Source: Dendrophyllia cribrosa
Lineage: Eukaryota > Cnidaria > Anthozoa > Scleractinia > Dendrophylliidae
Direction: 5' to 3'
Assembly: GCA_024195265.1 (NCBI GenBank)
Contig: JAJLRJ010000010.1
Location: 17,190,259 to 17,254,258, forward strand
DNA length: 64,000 nucleotides
Every line of letters starts with the position of its first letter. Position 1 is the first letter of the stretch. The notes below the pieces were generated by a model. It ran no database searches and had not been told where the DNA came from. It saw nothing but the letters and a program-made list of their open reading frames with translations. Below are positions 13,401-22,300 of this stretch, in pieces. A program made the translations under genes and the position numbers.

Positions 13401-13843
13401 CTTTAAAAAGTGCACTACCATTGGAAGAATGTTTTTTACCTGAACAGACAGAGTGAACCAACCTTCCAAAATCACTGGGAGATTATAAGCCGCGCGGAAC
13501 CTTATCCCGTAGTCACCAGAATCGTCACGTTTAATATTGACAAGTTGAAAGGCGATATAGTTGTCACGTGATAAATCCCCGGTCCAATGCAAACGCTTCG
13601 CAGTCGAGTGGTTTGCTTTCACTTCATTTTCTTTTCCAGATGGTTCTCGAACAAAGGTCATCAAATAGTATTTCACATAGCTGTATTTTTTATTCCAAGG
13701 ACCAAAGTGGACTTTCAATTCCTTTGATTTATCTTCCTCAGTGAGGTTCAAAGTCCAAGTGAATGTTTGGTTAAATCCTGTAAATGCTACCACTGTGTTG
13801 TTTGGCTCAGTAACAAAATCCAATCCACGGACTTTGCCGAACA
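375..13843 (-). CDS. Receptor tyrosine kinase with Ig-like domains, copy 1 (13 exons; last and first exons missing)
   Basis: Single-pass receptor tyrosine kinase, predicted to bind an extracellular ligand and phosphorylate tyrosines in the cytoplasm. Minus-strand exons in transcript order: 13440-13843, 8971-8995, 8228-8467, 6792-7052, 5245-5364, 4807-4831, 4205-4419, 3495-3605, 2787-2977, 2188-2310, 1736-1809, 1185-1225, 375-471. All junctions keep phase; all introns are GT-AG except one GC-AG. Ig-like domains come first, then a transmembrane helix, then a kinase with GRGAFG loop, VAVK lysine, SEMSVLKHL helix [12 protein letters not shown] and WTAPEA. The terminal exon lies about 190 bp left of the window, judged from copy 2. 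The first exon with the signal peptide was not found. The kinase resembles the FGFR/VEGFR/Cad96Ca group; I cannot assign the subfamily. No lesion is seen in the exons. Confidence 0.9.
3834..4074. mobile_element. MITE with CGTGTTCTATTGGG inverted ends (copy 1)
   Basis: A 240-bp insertion in an RTK intron. Ends are inverted copies of CGTGTTCTATTGGG, and the interior is a run of AACCGTTTTCAACCA-like words on both strands, so the whole element can fold on itself. No coding capacity. Target duplication not resolved. Superfamily unknown. Confidence 0.75.
4807..5364 (-). CDS. RTK exons: transmembrane helix and juxtamembrane microexon (copy 1)
   Basis: Exon 5245-5364 encodes an acidic stem (TEEDSLIKY), a hydrophobic helix of about 18 residues ([17 protein letters not shown]) and a basic stop-transfer stretch (KRYKIRRQ), which sets the orientation as type I. 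A 25-bp microexon (4807-4831) follows and encodes NDAPDETH in the juxtamembrane segment. Both have GT-AG introns and matching phases. Copy 2 exons are 44896-45015 and 44458-44482. Confidence 0.88.
6792..7052 (-). CDS. RTK exon: third, membrane-proximal Ig domain (copy 1)
   Basis: Encodes 86 codons with the Ig cysteines in TLMCEADG and SYVCTARN and a central tryptophan (FSWRKG), an I-set-like pattern. The donor is AAAAAG followed by GCAAGT. Only this GC donor keeps the frame into the transmembrane exon; the nearby GT would run into a stop. Copy 2 exon is 46442-46702. Confidence 0.88.
7807..7994. mobile_element. Palindromic MITE in RTK intron (copy 1)
   Basis: A near-perfect foldback: arms of about 67 bp (7807-7873 and 7928-7994) start with ATAGACAAATTCGGCTAACG and differ at only a few bases, around a 54-bp loop. 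A TA at each end is compatible with a TA target duplication (Tc1/mariner-like), which is an inference. Noncoding. Confidence 0.8.
8228..8995 (-). CDS. RTK exons: linker microexon and second Ig domain (copy 1)
   Basis: A 25-bp microexon (8971-8995, DPPVKPTV plus one base) joins in phase to the 240-bp exon 8228-8467. The Ig domain has the canonical pair NITC and GNYVC. The 3' boundary is fixed by a strong GTGAGT donor whose phase (1) is the only one that fits the next exon; the join reads NVVYAPSI, a typical inter-Ig linker. Copy 2 exons are 48621-48645 and 47878-48117. Confidence 0.85.
9285..9505 (-). repeat. SINE-like repeat, minus orientation (copy 1)
   Basis: Read on the minus strand, it starts with a tRNA-like box B (GGTTCGAGCCC, near 9470) and continues into a body with AACCCTGCGATTGACTAGCG and a tail GCTTCATGCTACAGAAACCG. 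From memory this body and tail recur widely in coral genomes as a SINE/LINE 3' tail. The box A half is not clear. It lies in the long RTK intron. Confidence 0.5.
9690..9770 (-). repeat. Weak tRNA-like fragment (copy 1)
   Basis: The minus strand has a D-arm-like GTGCAGTGGTTAGCGCG and, about 30 bases on, a GGATTGTTCAAAGC that resembles a degraded T-arm. It cannot form a full cloverleaf, so a tRNA-derived SINE remnant is likelier than a tRNA gene. The copy 2 equivalent is 49340-49420. Confidence 0.35.
10557..11518 (-). pseudogene. BEL/Pao protease-integrase remnant (copy 1)
   Basis: Just after Gag, a retropepsin start is readable ([12 protein letters not shown]; the usual D of DTG is N). It breaks off near 11380 and the sequence jumps, in another frame, into an integrase core (ORF 10557-11468). 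The three catalytic acids are visible ([23 protein letters not shown]). A C-terminal DUF5641-like segment follows ([26 protein letters not shown]). The junction marks a deletion of the reverse transcriptase and RNase H region. Confidence 0.82.
11519..12420 (-). pseudogene. BEL/Pao Gag pseudogene (copy 1)
   Basis: Capsid-like protein of the retrotransposon. The open part (11519-12307, 262 codons) carries a classical knuckle [13 protein letters not shown] (C-x2-C-x3-H-x4-C), preceded by [14 protein letters not shown] and followed by a C/H-rich [11 protein letters not shown]. Upstream of 12307 the same frame continues with family-typical residues (RFGNP, about 12310) but is broken by a TAG and a TGA between about 12310 and 12350. 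The TAA at 11519-11521 separates it from the protease in the same frame. Confidence 0.8.
12606..12690. repeat. 27-bp tandem repeat, three units (copy 1)
   Basis: Three consecutive units of the form CGTCCTCGACAAGTTTTTCG plus 7 bases, slightly diverged. It lies just 5' of the retrotransposon remnant and may be part of its untranslated leader. Copy 2 is at 52254-52338. Confidence 0.75.
12736..12838. repeat. Imperfect inverted repeat (copy 1)
   Basis: The arms TAATGACTGATCCCTCGGGA and its inverted copy near 12810-12835, with internal CGAGAATCTCG words, fold onto each other. It lies next to the tandem repeat and immediately before the foldback element. Copy 2 is at 52384-52486. Confidence 0.6.
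12851..13016. mobile_element. Foldback element, family H (copy 1)
   Basis: Arms of about 65 bp (12852-12917 and 12949-13014) surround a 31-bp loop beginning GGGTATGGTAAT. The arm bases next to the loop and the loop itself match a second element at 36199-36326, although the outer arm sequences differ. Noncoding and AT-rich. Confidence 0.75.
13226..13292 (-). repeat. tRNA-like repeat (truncated tRNA-derived SINE or tRNA pseudogene), copy 1
   Basis: The minus strand reads TAGCTCAGTGGTTAGAGC, a good box A and D-arm, then an anticodon-like stem CATCCG/CGGATG with loop ACTAGTGTA. The T-arm (box B) is missing: the sequence goes into AACTCAGAAAAAAAAATTCT instead. A functional tRNA gene is therefore unlikely. 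Confidence 0.65.
13440..13843 (-). CDS. RTK exon: N-terminal Ig-like domain without cysteines (copy 1)
   Basis: Starts in phase 1 after a TTTCAG acceptor and ends in phase 0 before GTAAAA. It encodes about 134 residues ending in an Ig-type DSGDYGI strand followed by WFTLSVQ. The residue after the tyrosine that is normally cysteine is not cysteine, and the exon encodes no cysteine at all. Several N-glycosylation sequons (NNT, NQT, NLT, NHS) support an extracellular location. The copy 2 exon is 53088-53491. Confidence 0.85.
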
Positions 13844-14575
13844 CTGAAACTGAACATGAGTGTTAAAAAAGGTACATGTATGTAACATTGGATAACTGGT
13901 GGGGAAAATAAATATGTTCTCTTCATTTCTTAATGATATAATCGACTTTGAGAAAATAATGAAAGACACTCAAAAGCAGATTAGACGTGAATGTCAGCGC
14001 ACGTTTTTGAGCGAGAAAGTATACTGCAACAACTCCACCCGGCTTAGTTCAATCGTCCAAATAAACTTTTCTTTAAGTCTGTAAAAATCAAACATATCGC
14101 GGCAAGTGATAAAATTGGATTCTTTTGATATTTTAACGTTAGACAGATCAAGGTATAACAAAAATCATTGGATAACTTTTCCGGCCAAATATCTTTTTAT
14201 TTTAAAGAAAAATACAGAAAACGAAATTCCGTTAAAATCGTCATTTAAGGCGGAAAATTATTGCACAACTTTGACAGTCTCGCTTACAAAAACAAGTAGC
14301 GCTACGGCATTTAAAACATGAAAATCGTATTTTGCAATCTTTAGATATCTAGAAGAGTGATTTAGGGAATTATTATGTTGTTCTTTTCTTGCAAAATAAT
14401 TTTATTTTATAATTTTATTAGCTATTTTATTAGCTCTTAAACAAAACAATTTTTCACCATGTGCTAAACCTTCAAACGGATTAAATTTCTGTTGATTAAT
14501 TTTTTTTTTAAATTTCCTTGGGCAAATGATTCAGAGCGACGCGAGAGTATTTGAAAGTTCGTTAAAATTAAGAGT
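13844..14575. other. RTK 5' intron or upstream region, no gene seen (copy 1; same at 53492-54223)
   Basis: AT-rich sequence upstream of the first recognised RTK exon. Because that exon starts in phase 1 without a signal peptide, this is expected to be the start of an intron. Short ORFs here have no family features. I looked on the minus strand for a signal-peptide exon ending in phase 1 and found none. Confidence 0.6.
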
Positions 14576-15752
14576 TACTATTGATCCCAGACGTCCTTTC
14601 AAATGGCTTGAATTTTGCGTCGCTTCACGGACCGTTGATTTCACTCTGCGGGTTTCAAAAATACTAATCACGCGACTCAAAATTTGAGCTCGCGCGCCCG
14701 CTAAAATGAAACCCGCGGCAACGAAAAGTTAGACCGACGGCAAACGAAAAATTGCGTCAGTTGTTTACATTTTAGACCGGCCTGGCCGTTTGTAGCAAAC
14801 TGATGGCGACAGTGCAGATAAAGATTTTTTATGGCGAGGAGTTTGACAGATGCAAAAATTTTCGCATGTCTGAGACGTGGCTTGAACTAACCAATCATGA
14901 AGACTTCGCCAGTACAGTTTTAGAAGCCATCGGAGCTTTCTTCGAAGGAAAGTCGCCGAGTGATGTCAGAATGCATAATCGAGATGACGAGAACACGTTT
15001 GTTTATTTGACCTCTGACGACGACCTCATGGACGCGTTTAGATGCTTACAGCCAGTCCAGAACTGTGATGAATTGTACAGGTTGTATCTTAGGGTACATG
15101 GATCAGCCACTCCCGTTCCTTCGCATGTTGCAGCAGAGAGAACGAATGAACCGAAGCGAAGATTCACGCTGCCGCCAAAACAGTTGAGTTACCCGGAAAG
15201 CATGGCAACCAGTTGTACAAGTGTCATAAGTAAACCTGAAACAAAAAAATTCCAATCTCCCTTGGATGTGTTCTTACAAGAAAAGAGGAAAGCAGTGGAT
15301 TACCAAAAGAAACGAGTTTCACAACTACAAGCCGCTGTAATCGAGTCTTCATTCAGTAGCGCTGGTTCCACGCCGTACACGAGACGTACACGAAAGCCAG
15401 TTTGTACCAATTGCCACATGGAAGGCCACAACAAGCTTCATTGTGAATTTGGCCAGTGCCTTTCTGTGCAATACCGTAATCTGTCAAACTCCTCGCCATA
15501 AAACATCTTTATCTGCACGGTCGCCATATTTGCTGCAAACGGCCAGGCCGGTCTAAAATGTAAACAACTGATGCAATTTTTCGTTTGTCGCCGGTCTAAC
15601 TTTTCGTTGCCGCGGGTTTCATTTTAGCGGGCGCGCGAGCTCAAATTTTGAGTCACGTGATTAGTATTTTCGAAACCCGCAGAGTGAAATCAACGGTCCG
15701 TGAAGCGACGCAAAATTCAAGCCATTTGAATGGACGTCTGGGATCAATAGTA
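14576..15752 (+). mobile_element. 1.2-kb element with 275-bp inverted arms around a PB1/zinc-knuckle ORF (copy 1)
   Basis: Left arm 14576-14851 and right arm 15478-15752 are inverted copies, about 96% identical by eye. They begin TACTATTGATCCCAGACGTC at the outer ends. The TA at each outer end could be a target-site duplication. The arms are CpG-rich and extend into the coding sequence. The left arm contains the ATG and the first 16 codons. The right arm contains an inverted copy of that same start (ATG at 15527, minus strand) and also supplies the last codons and stop of the plus-strand ORF. No transposase is encoded, so it would be nonautonomous or a partial inverted duplication of a host gene's 5' end. 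Confidence 0.8.
14803..15501 (+). CDS. PB1-like domain plus zinc-knuckle protein, intact ORF (copy 1)
   Basis: Intact 232-residue ORF; the start at 14803 is the first ATG after the promoter-like arm. Residues 1-99 look like a PB1 fold: a basic-tipped first strand (ATVQIKIFYGEEFDR), then the acidic OPCA-type motif (RDDENTFVYLTSDDDLMDAF, about 59-78) and a last strand ELYRLYLRVHG. Residues about 160-180 are a lysine-rich possible coiled coil. The C-terminus has a knuckle CTNCHMEGHNKLHC (C-x2-C-x4-H-x4-C). PB1 domains mediate protein-protein assembly and knuckles bind nucleic acid, so an RNA- or DNA-binding adaptor is possible; this is inference. It runs opposite to the RTK. A captured host gene or a transposon accessory protein are the alternatives. 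Confidence 0.65.
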   Translation: MATVQIKIFYGEEFDRCKNFRMSETWLELTNHEDFASTVLEAIGAFFEGKSPSDVRMHNRDDENTFVYLTSDDDLMDAFRCLQPVQNCDELYRLYLRVHGSATPVPSHVAAERTNEPKRRFTLPPKQLSYPESMATSCTSVISKPETKKFQSPLDVFLQEKRKAVDYQKKRVSQLQAAVIESSFSSAGSTPYTRRTRKPVCTNCHMEGHNKLHCEFGQCLSVQYRNLSNSSP

Positions 15753-16233
15753 TTTGACCTTAGGAGGTCAACAATCAATTTGCGGGTCACACAAATATTC
15801 TAACTTCTGCTTCTGTTGTTAACCCATTATAAAATTAAAATAGCCACATTGAAAAACATTGAAATTGCCTTACCTCATTTGCGGTAGAAGACAGATTCAG
15901 AGGCCATTTTTGTGTATAAATCCCTTCTTTGTTCATTGTATTTTTAACTTATAACGTCCGATGCACGCCTGCCGCGGACTGCCATGCAAGGTCGCACGCA
16001 AACCTCTGTTAAACTTTCGACATATTTCAGCATTATGGCATCTTATTTACATGTACAGCTGTAAAGGCTATAGCATTTGTCGAATGTTCGTCGGTTTGAA
16101 GTTAACGGATAGACGAATCTAATCACTGCTTGAGAAGTACTGAATGAACAAACTTGTCGGGCCGTTTAAGCCGTGATCGTGACGGCAGTTATTTGTGTCG
16201 TCACGCAATGCAGCTGTTCTTCGGCATTTTAGC

Positions 16234-16299
16234 GGGGTAGGGGTAGGGGTAGGGGTAGGGGTAGGGGTAGGGGTAGGGGTAGGGGTAGGGGTAGGGGTA
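16234..16299 (+). repeat. (GGGGTA)11 array (copy 1)
   Basis: Eleven perfect GGGGTA units followed by GGG. Runs of four guanines every six bases are capable of G-quadruplex formation. Copy 2 has one more unit. Confidence 0.97.
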
Positions 16300-16998
16300 G
16301 GGCCTAAGACCTTGAAAACACCGAATCTAAGTCGTCTGAAACTCTTGCAGCGGAGTAAAAAATAGAAAGTCTTTTCAGTTACGTTTAAACATTTTTAAAT
16401 GTGCTTAAGCTGTTTCGATGCAGTTTTCTGGAGACCATACCTACATTTTTCAATCGACTTTTAAGCGGTCTTTTCCAAGTCAGATCAACGTGAAATTGTC
16501 ACAATAAACTGGTTTTGAATTGAAGTTTGGCTTAATATATATTCTGGTAAAATCGATATTACCATGACAACGATAAACAAGAAACTTCGAAATCAGTTAA
16601 AGTAAAATTTTGCGCGTTAAAGATTTCACATTAAAAATCCCACATAGACATCTTAAAATATGGTACATGGCATATATTTTGTAAGAATAAAAAATTCTGT
16701 ATGTTTGATTTCAAATAAATGGCAATAACATTTCAAACCCTACTATTTGTATACTGGTATTAAATTGGTCGAGAGATAAACACTGCTTTTGTGAAATTAC
16801 TTCAAGATAGCGTCAAAAAGTAGCTTGATGCTATGTTTGTACACCTTCAAAGTTTTGTTTACTTTCTCTTTTGCGATCTTGAGAACTACCTTTTTTCCTA
16901 ACATCGCTCCATGAGCAATTTTTGGGTAATTTTCGATTTAAATCGCTTTTGCAAAAATCTGAGAAACGGCGCGATGAATTTTTTTAAAACGTTGACCA

Positions 16999-17510
16999 TG
17001 ATGCGCTATAAATGGTACGTGTTTTGCTTTTAAACTAATGGAGATTTGAATAACATTTTTCGAAAGACGATTGTGTTGTCCATTTTTATGTGTTTGTTCA
17101 TTCATTACAATTAGATTGAAAAGCGATTTTATGTAAACGAAACAAGACTTAGATTTTCTGTCTTCACTCGCGTCGCCTTATGCAAATATGTTTGTGTATT
17201 TTTGCAATTTTGATTTCCAAATCAGTTTCTCGGGCAATTTTTGACAAACAAAAACTGTATTTTATTCGAAATGTAGTCGTACTAGTTATTCTAGACAGAG
17301 AAAAGTTGTTTTTGTGAACTTTTGTACGGTCTAAATGTACTGTGCAGACGGTCGGGTAATACTGTTTTTTGAGAATTGCTAAAATTGAAAAATAGCCCGG
17401 TCGTCAATCTCAAGTCTTGTGCTTCCGACTTTTCACCTTAGTTAAGTTTCACCTCAGTTAAGCTTGTTCAAAGTGCGACGCTGTTAGGCTCTGTCTTTCT
17501 ATATATATTA
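16999..17510 (-). mobile_element. R-family repeat fragment (copy 1)
   Basis: Collinear with 37980-38450 and, inverted, with about 27210-27735. Shared landmarks include GCCCGGTCGTCAATCT, CTCGGGCAATTTTTGA and the terminus GCTGTTAGGCTC...TATATATA. Only the TATATA-end half of the element is present; the hairpin end is missing. Orientation is given relative to the 27209-30182 copy. Confidence 0.8.
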
Positions 17511-18438
17511 TTCGCCACATGCACGACCACCAAAATATATCAATTTGTACAGTGCAACTACATTGTAGTGATGTAAACATTTGTCAAATGTTCCACACCG
17601 CAACTGATGCTTTCTATGTCTCTTAATTGACCGAGAGAGAGCCTCAAAAGAGCACGTATTTGGATGTTTTCTACTTGTCAATAATCTTACTGTGAGTTTG
17701 GGTTACCTGTGGTTCGTGGGACCATTTACCTCGCTCGTGAATTTTCTGTCGATGATATGTACTATAGATAGGAGGGGGGCTTCTCCAGCTTTACTTTAAA
17801 TTCATGATCATGTCATGCCTTAATTCAGAACCATTTGTTGCATTTTCTTTAATTTAAAATTTGACTCAATGGGACTAATGTTTGGCTAATCCATTGTCGG
17901 TGTTACAAACCTAAGTATTTTTTTTGCCAGTAGCAAAATAATTAGAAACCCGCTCAGATTTTAAAAATGATAACGAGAGAATATCTAAAAATTGAAGAAC
18001 TTACTAAGTTTAATACAGTAATCGCCAATTGTCGAGAAGAAAATAAATGCTGTTTAAATAATGCAGTTGACAAAAAAGTAAACACTACCTTGTTATGCTA
18101 ATTGCCTAGTGCCTTTGTTTACTTGAAGGCGGCGCTAAAGTGCATGTTTTTGTACATCAAAGATTCGAGTTCAGTTCCAGGTATTACACAAAAATGGAAG
18201 GCACTTGTTCGTTGAAGTCCTTTGTTGGTGGAGTTTGTGGTTATGACATTCGCGATCGAAAACGTGGAACGGAAATTTCCCTTTACTTTCGCGCACAAAG
18301 GACATCTCTAATCACAAGCCTGTCTTGAAATTTACCGGACCTGACTGAGGTGAGATCGAACTTATTTTATGTCGAGTAGCGTCAGCTTACTAGAAATGTA
18401 AAGGAAGTAGTTGTAAACTAAAGTTGTCGAACTTTGTT

Positions 18439-18578
18439 CAGTGGCGGATCTAGGGAAGCGGCCCCTTTCCATCCCTTTTTTGGCGAAGAAAAAGACTCGA
18501 GGGACCGAACTTTTTTTCAGAACCATTTTCACTCCCCTCCCACCCCCTCTCCTTATGAGCAAGCTGGATCCGCAACTG
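18439..18578. mobile_element. hAT-type MITE (copy 1)
   Basis: 140-bp element with inverted ends CAGTGGCGGATCTAG and CTGGATCCGCAACTG. CAGTGGCGGATC is the usual start of hAT elements in animals (established knowledge). I did not see a convincing 8-bp target duplication, so the assignment rests on the ends. Confidence 0.65.
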
Positions 18579-18793
18579 GAAAATTATAGTGAAAAAGAGA
18601 TCACATGCATGATGCTATCCACAGGGAGCCCCGGTATACCCATCTTTCAGGGGCAGCTCCATCAAGTAGAGCACCTCGACTCGTATGGTAAGAAGGTAAT
18701 GGATGAGTCAATTCCAGCAGTGCCTATCCCCCCCCGGGCCATTTACACATATTGCTATCCCGGGGGTGGGCATGAGTAAATCTAGTTTTTCCC

Positions 18794-18814
18794 GGGGGGG
18801 GGGGGGGGGGGGGG
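18794..18814 (+). repeat. Poly-G tract, 21 bases (copy 1)
   Basis: Homopolymer in a region with several CCCGGG words (18728-18793). The same length occurs at 58440-58460 in copy 2. A 9-bp length difference (near 18665) and a single-base difference (near 18771) between the copies lie within about 150 bp of it. Confidence 0.95.
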
Positions 18815-18979
18815 TATTAGCACACCCGTCATTTACCCCGGCCTCGCAGTTTGACAACTCTTCAAACATGGCATGCTTCAAGGACTTTATTGGCAAGAAC
18901 GAGTAGTTTGTCGTTGAATGGCTGGTCCAGCAAGTGCTAGAAAAGCTTGTAGACATTTTTAAAGGTATGTTTTGTATCA

Positions 18980-19095
18980 CCCATAAATGTAATACTCACC
19001 ATAAATGTAACAAACCTCAACCATAAATGTAACAAACCTCAACCATAAATGTAATACCAACCATAAATGTAATAAGAATCAACCATAAATGTAAT
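18980..19095 (+). repeat. CCATAAATGTAA tandem motif, six units (copy 1)
   Basis: Six copies of ACCATAAATGTAA separated by 3-10 variable bases, followed at 19169-19221 by four copies of CATCTCATT. No gene here. It sits beyond the 3' end of the polymerase pseudogene and may be part of that element's terminal region (inference). Confidence 0.85.
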
Positions 19096-19303
19096 AAATG
19101 ACGTTAGGAAACGAGAAAAAAGCATTAGTAGTTAATAGTGCTTACGAGGGTGATGTCGCATCGCATTACATCTCATTAGCATCACAGTACATCTCATTAA
19201 CATCTCATTTGCATCTCATTAAAAATGGCACAGCCAATCAGAGTCGACCGACGAAAATCTGTACACGTGCAATGACATCATGGGTTCCGAATGGGAGAAC
19301 GCC

Positions 19304-22300
19304 CTTAATCGGTGAGATCCTCGTCGGGTCGAAGCCAACTGTAGCCGTAAGGAAGAGTCTTGAAACTGAATTCATCAGCGAGGACGCGTTTGTCTTAGAC
19401 CACCCCCATCGTTTGTCCTGCAGACGGTGGTCAACGCCTTGGTGCGCTTGTCTCTCTTGATGAAATGCGGGTTGGGAACGTTGACGGTGCGGGATTTGTC
19501 GAGGGGCGAACGCAGTTCGAGGAGCAGCGTTTGTTTCATGGATTCAAAATGAAGATGTTGTTGCCCGCGCATGTTCTGGGTGAATCCGCGAATTTTCTCT
19601 TCCGTCTTTTCCAAACGTGTCTTGTAGGCATAGTTTTTGGGGCCGCAGTATAATAATTGGACGATGACGTCACGATTGCCTTTCCCGTCGTCCAATTCGT
19701 CCGTCTCGCCGAGGAAATTGACCAAGGGGATCTCGGGTTCGCCGGGTTGCCATTTGTAGGCCACGGAATCCATGTCGAAATACAGGGCATTTTCTTCTAC
19801 GTGATCCAGGTAACCGTAGAGGCGAAGTCGGGCCCAACAGGTGGTGAATGCGGCAACGAAGACGTTGGTGGTTTGACCGCCGGGGACATCGTTGTCGATT
19901 TTGTCGTAGCAGATCACGAGTTTCTCCTCGTTCAGGATGCGGACATTGTGAAGGACGTTCGTCTCGTCTTTCGCGATTTCGTACAGGGAGGCGAGCACGG
20001 TGATTTGCTGGATTTTCCGCTTGTTTTATCGCTCGCCGAATTTTCCCCAGAAGGAATTGAGGGCCAGCTTGCTGGTAGCCTTTTTTCCCTAGTTGGATTG
20101 CATGTTGTCCGCGTCGAGATAGATCCCTTCTCGCGCTGCATATTCGGCCCAGAAGAGCGTTTGTTGCTCGGGTGTTTTGAGACTCCCGTCGGCGTTTGGC
20201 GGCCACCTGGAGGCTTCCGTTTTTCCTTTCAGCCACGTGTTGACGTATTCCTCGAACAGCCCGGTACGACGTTGCGCGGGGGGGTAGTGGTACACGTCGT
20301 GAATTTGGAGAATGCGGTACCCTTTTTCCACGGCTTTGAGGAGTTCGGGGGTGCACCACGTCCCTCGGATACTCCGTTGACTCGCCGTATGTTCGCACAC
20401 TCAGGATCGCTCGGTTATCCATTTGGGGATCTCTTCTTTCACGCAGGCTCGACACAGGGGAAACGTGATTTTCCCATGGCAACGGTACGGCAACACGGGA
20501 TAAAACAACCCCTCGGGCGGTAACACGGTGCAGTCGGCGATGCCGAAGTAACGGTGAATATCTTGCACCGGTTGGGTGACGATGACGGGGTGTCCGATGG
20601 GGTACTCGTCGTACTTGTTGACGGTGGAGTACAGTGACGTCACATCCACGTACCGAATTTCTTCCCCTTGCGTTTCGTCGATCTCGTCCCATAATCGCAC
20701 GGCATTGGTGCGTCCCCCGAAGAACGCGTCGCGCGGGTTGAGCGAATGGACGGTGAACGGGTGCGACTCGAGAAAGGCGGCGACGTCGGCTCGTTGACGC
20801 AACTGCTCCCACTGACATTCCCAGAGGACGACTACGCGGTAGCCGCCGGCTTCCAATTGGCGCTGTTTTTGCATCGTGGCTTCGTACATTTCCCGTTTGG
20901 TGCGATCCGGGTGGAGACGGGTGGTCGTGGTCATGCTCCCTTTGAAACAGACGGGACATCCGTGCCATCCGTGCCACAAACATCCGTAAAATTCGTACAC
21001 GGTGCGGGTTCTCTCGTTGAACCCGTCCACTTGATAGCGACGGCCCCCGACTTGGAGAGTGCGTCCCCCCCCCCGTTGAACGCGTGCGCAATGACCCCTT
21101 GCGTTTGTTGGGAATTCTGCCACTCCAACCATTGGTAGGCTTCCAGGGATTGTCGCCCCCTTTTCCCATTCCATCCGTCGTTGGGTTACAAGGCCAGGGT
21201 CTGGGGAGGCAAATGTTTATTTTTGCGGTAATACCGCATGCAGGCCGAGGCGATGGTCACGAATTTCTCCATGGGATTGAAATCGGCTTTGGCGGCAAAT
21301 TACCGTTGAAAAATTTCGCAGCCGGCTTTGAGCACTTGCACATCCGGTTAACAGTAAGCCACCTTTTCCTCGTGCAAATTGAACTCGAGATGTTGCACGG
21401 CCGGGTACCGTTCGTCAAACTCTTTTCGCAGGCCCGGTTTCTTGCCCTCGGGGTCCTAATAGCGCGCCTTGGGCCAAGGCCCCACGTACTCTTGATGGGC
21501 CTCGGTGTTGAAGAAATGCGGAAAGCGTCCGGCTCTCAGGCTCAAGATTTTCAATCCCACGCAATTTGACGTCGATGCGATTGTCGTAGAGGTACTGGAG
21601 GATGAACATCCCGTCGTAACCTTTGAAATTGTGAAAGATAACGATGACTTCCCGCGGTTCGCCCAGCACCTCCGTTTTGGTCAGCAGCGAATCGTAAAAT
21701 TGCCCGGTGCAATCGCGACCGTAAAACACCAGGGCGGGCACGGTGTCGAAATGGTTCTCCCCTTTATTTGGCGCAGATGAGGATGGGCATGTGCAATTGG
21801 TCGTCCTACGTGCATTCGTAATCCGCATACACGAAATAGGGCGGACGTTTGGGCCGCGTTCCCTCCTCCTCGTTCTCGTCCTCGTTCTCGTCTTCCCCCG
21901 ACTCGGGATCGTTGCCGGCTAGAAAGCGGACGGTGTGGGCGGCGTAACGCGGGGCAGGTCTGGCGCGTTTGGCGGGAGGCGGTCCTGCTGCTTCCTCCTC
22001 CGGGTCTGGATCGTTCACCGGCTGGATGTAGCAAAGATGGGTGGTGACATCCGCATAATCCTTGCAGGTCTTGCAAAAATATTCCTCGCACTTGTGGGGA
22101 GGTTGACGTTTGCGTCGATATTTCCACCAATCAGGGATTTGCAGTAATCCTCGCACGTTTGGAGATAGGCGCAGACGCACTGTTCCGGGGTGTCGGCCCT
22201 TTGTCCGTTGGGAGAAAACACCCGGTGATTCTCGTAGCAACGGTCTCCGTAAAAGCAGCGTCGGCAGTCCGGGCAGGGAGGTTGCGTCGGTCGTGGGGGT

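Larger units (their letters stand above)
15753..18438. other. Noncoding stretch with a GGGGTA array and an R-family fragment (copy 1; same at 55401-58092)
   Basis: No gene supported. Apart from the array (16234-16299) and the R fragment (16999-17510) I see only AT-rich sequence with short unsupported ORFs. The 62-codon ORF at 18140-18328 has no recognisable features. Confidence 0.6.

Noticed and set aside
15868..15920. Possible first RTK exon on the minus strand (ATG plus a GTAAGG donor)
   Set aside because: The frame hits TGA before the donor and there is no hydrophobic signal sequence.
16234..16299. Interstitial telomere
   Set aside because: The unit is GGGGTA, not the animal telomere unit TTAGGG.
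18980..19095. CRISPR-like array
   Set aside because: The repeat is only 12-13 bp with spacers of 3-10 bp, in a eukaryotic context.
19657..21169. Long overlapping ORFs (288 codons plus strand, 499 codons minus strand) in the polymerase region
   Set aside because: They are shadow frames of the polymerase pseudogene: arginine- and proline-rich or compositionally odd, with no motif, while the third frame shows clear polymerase motifs. The same applies to 59305-60817.
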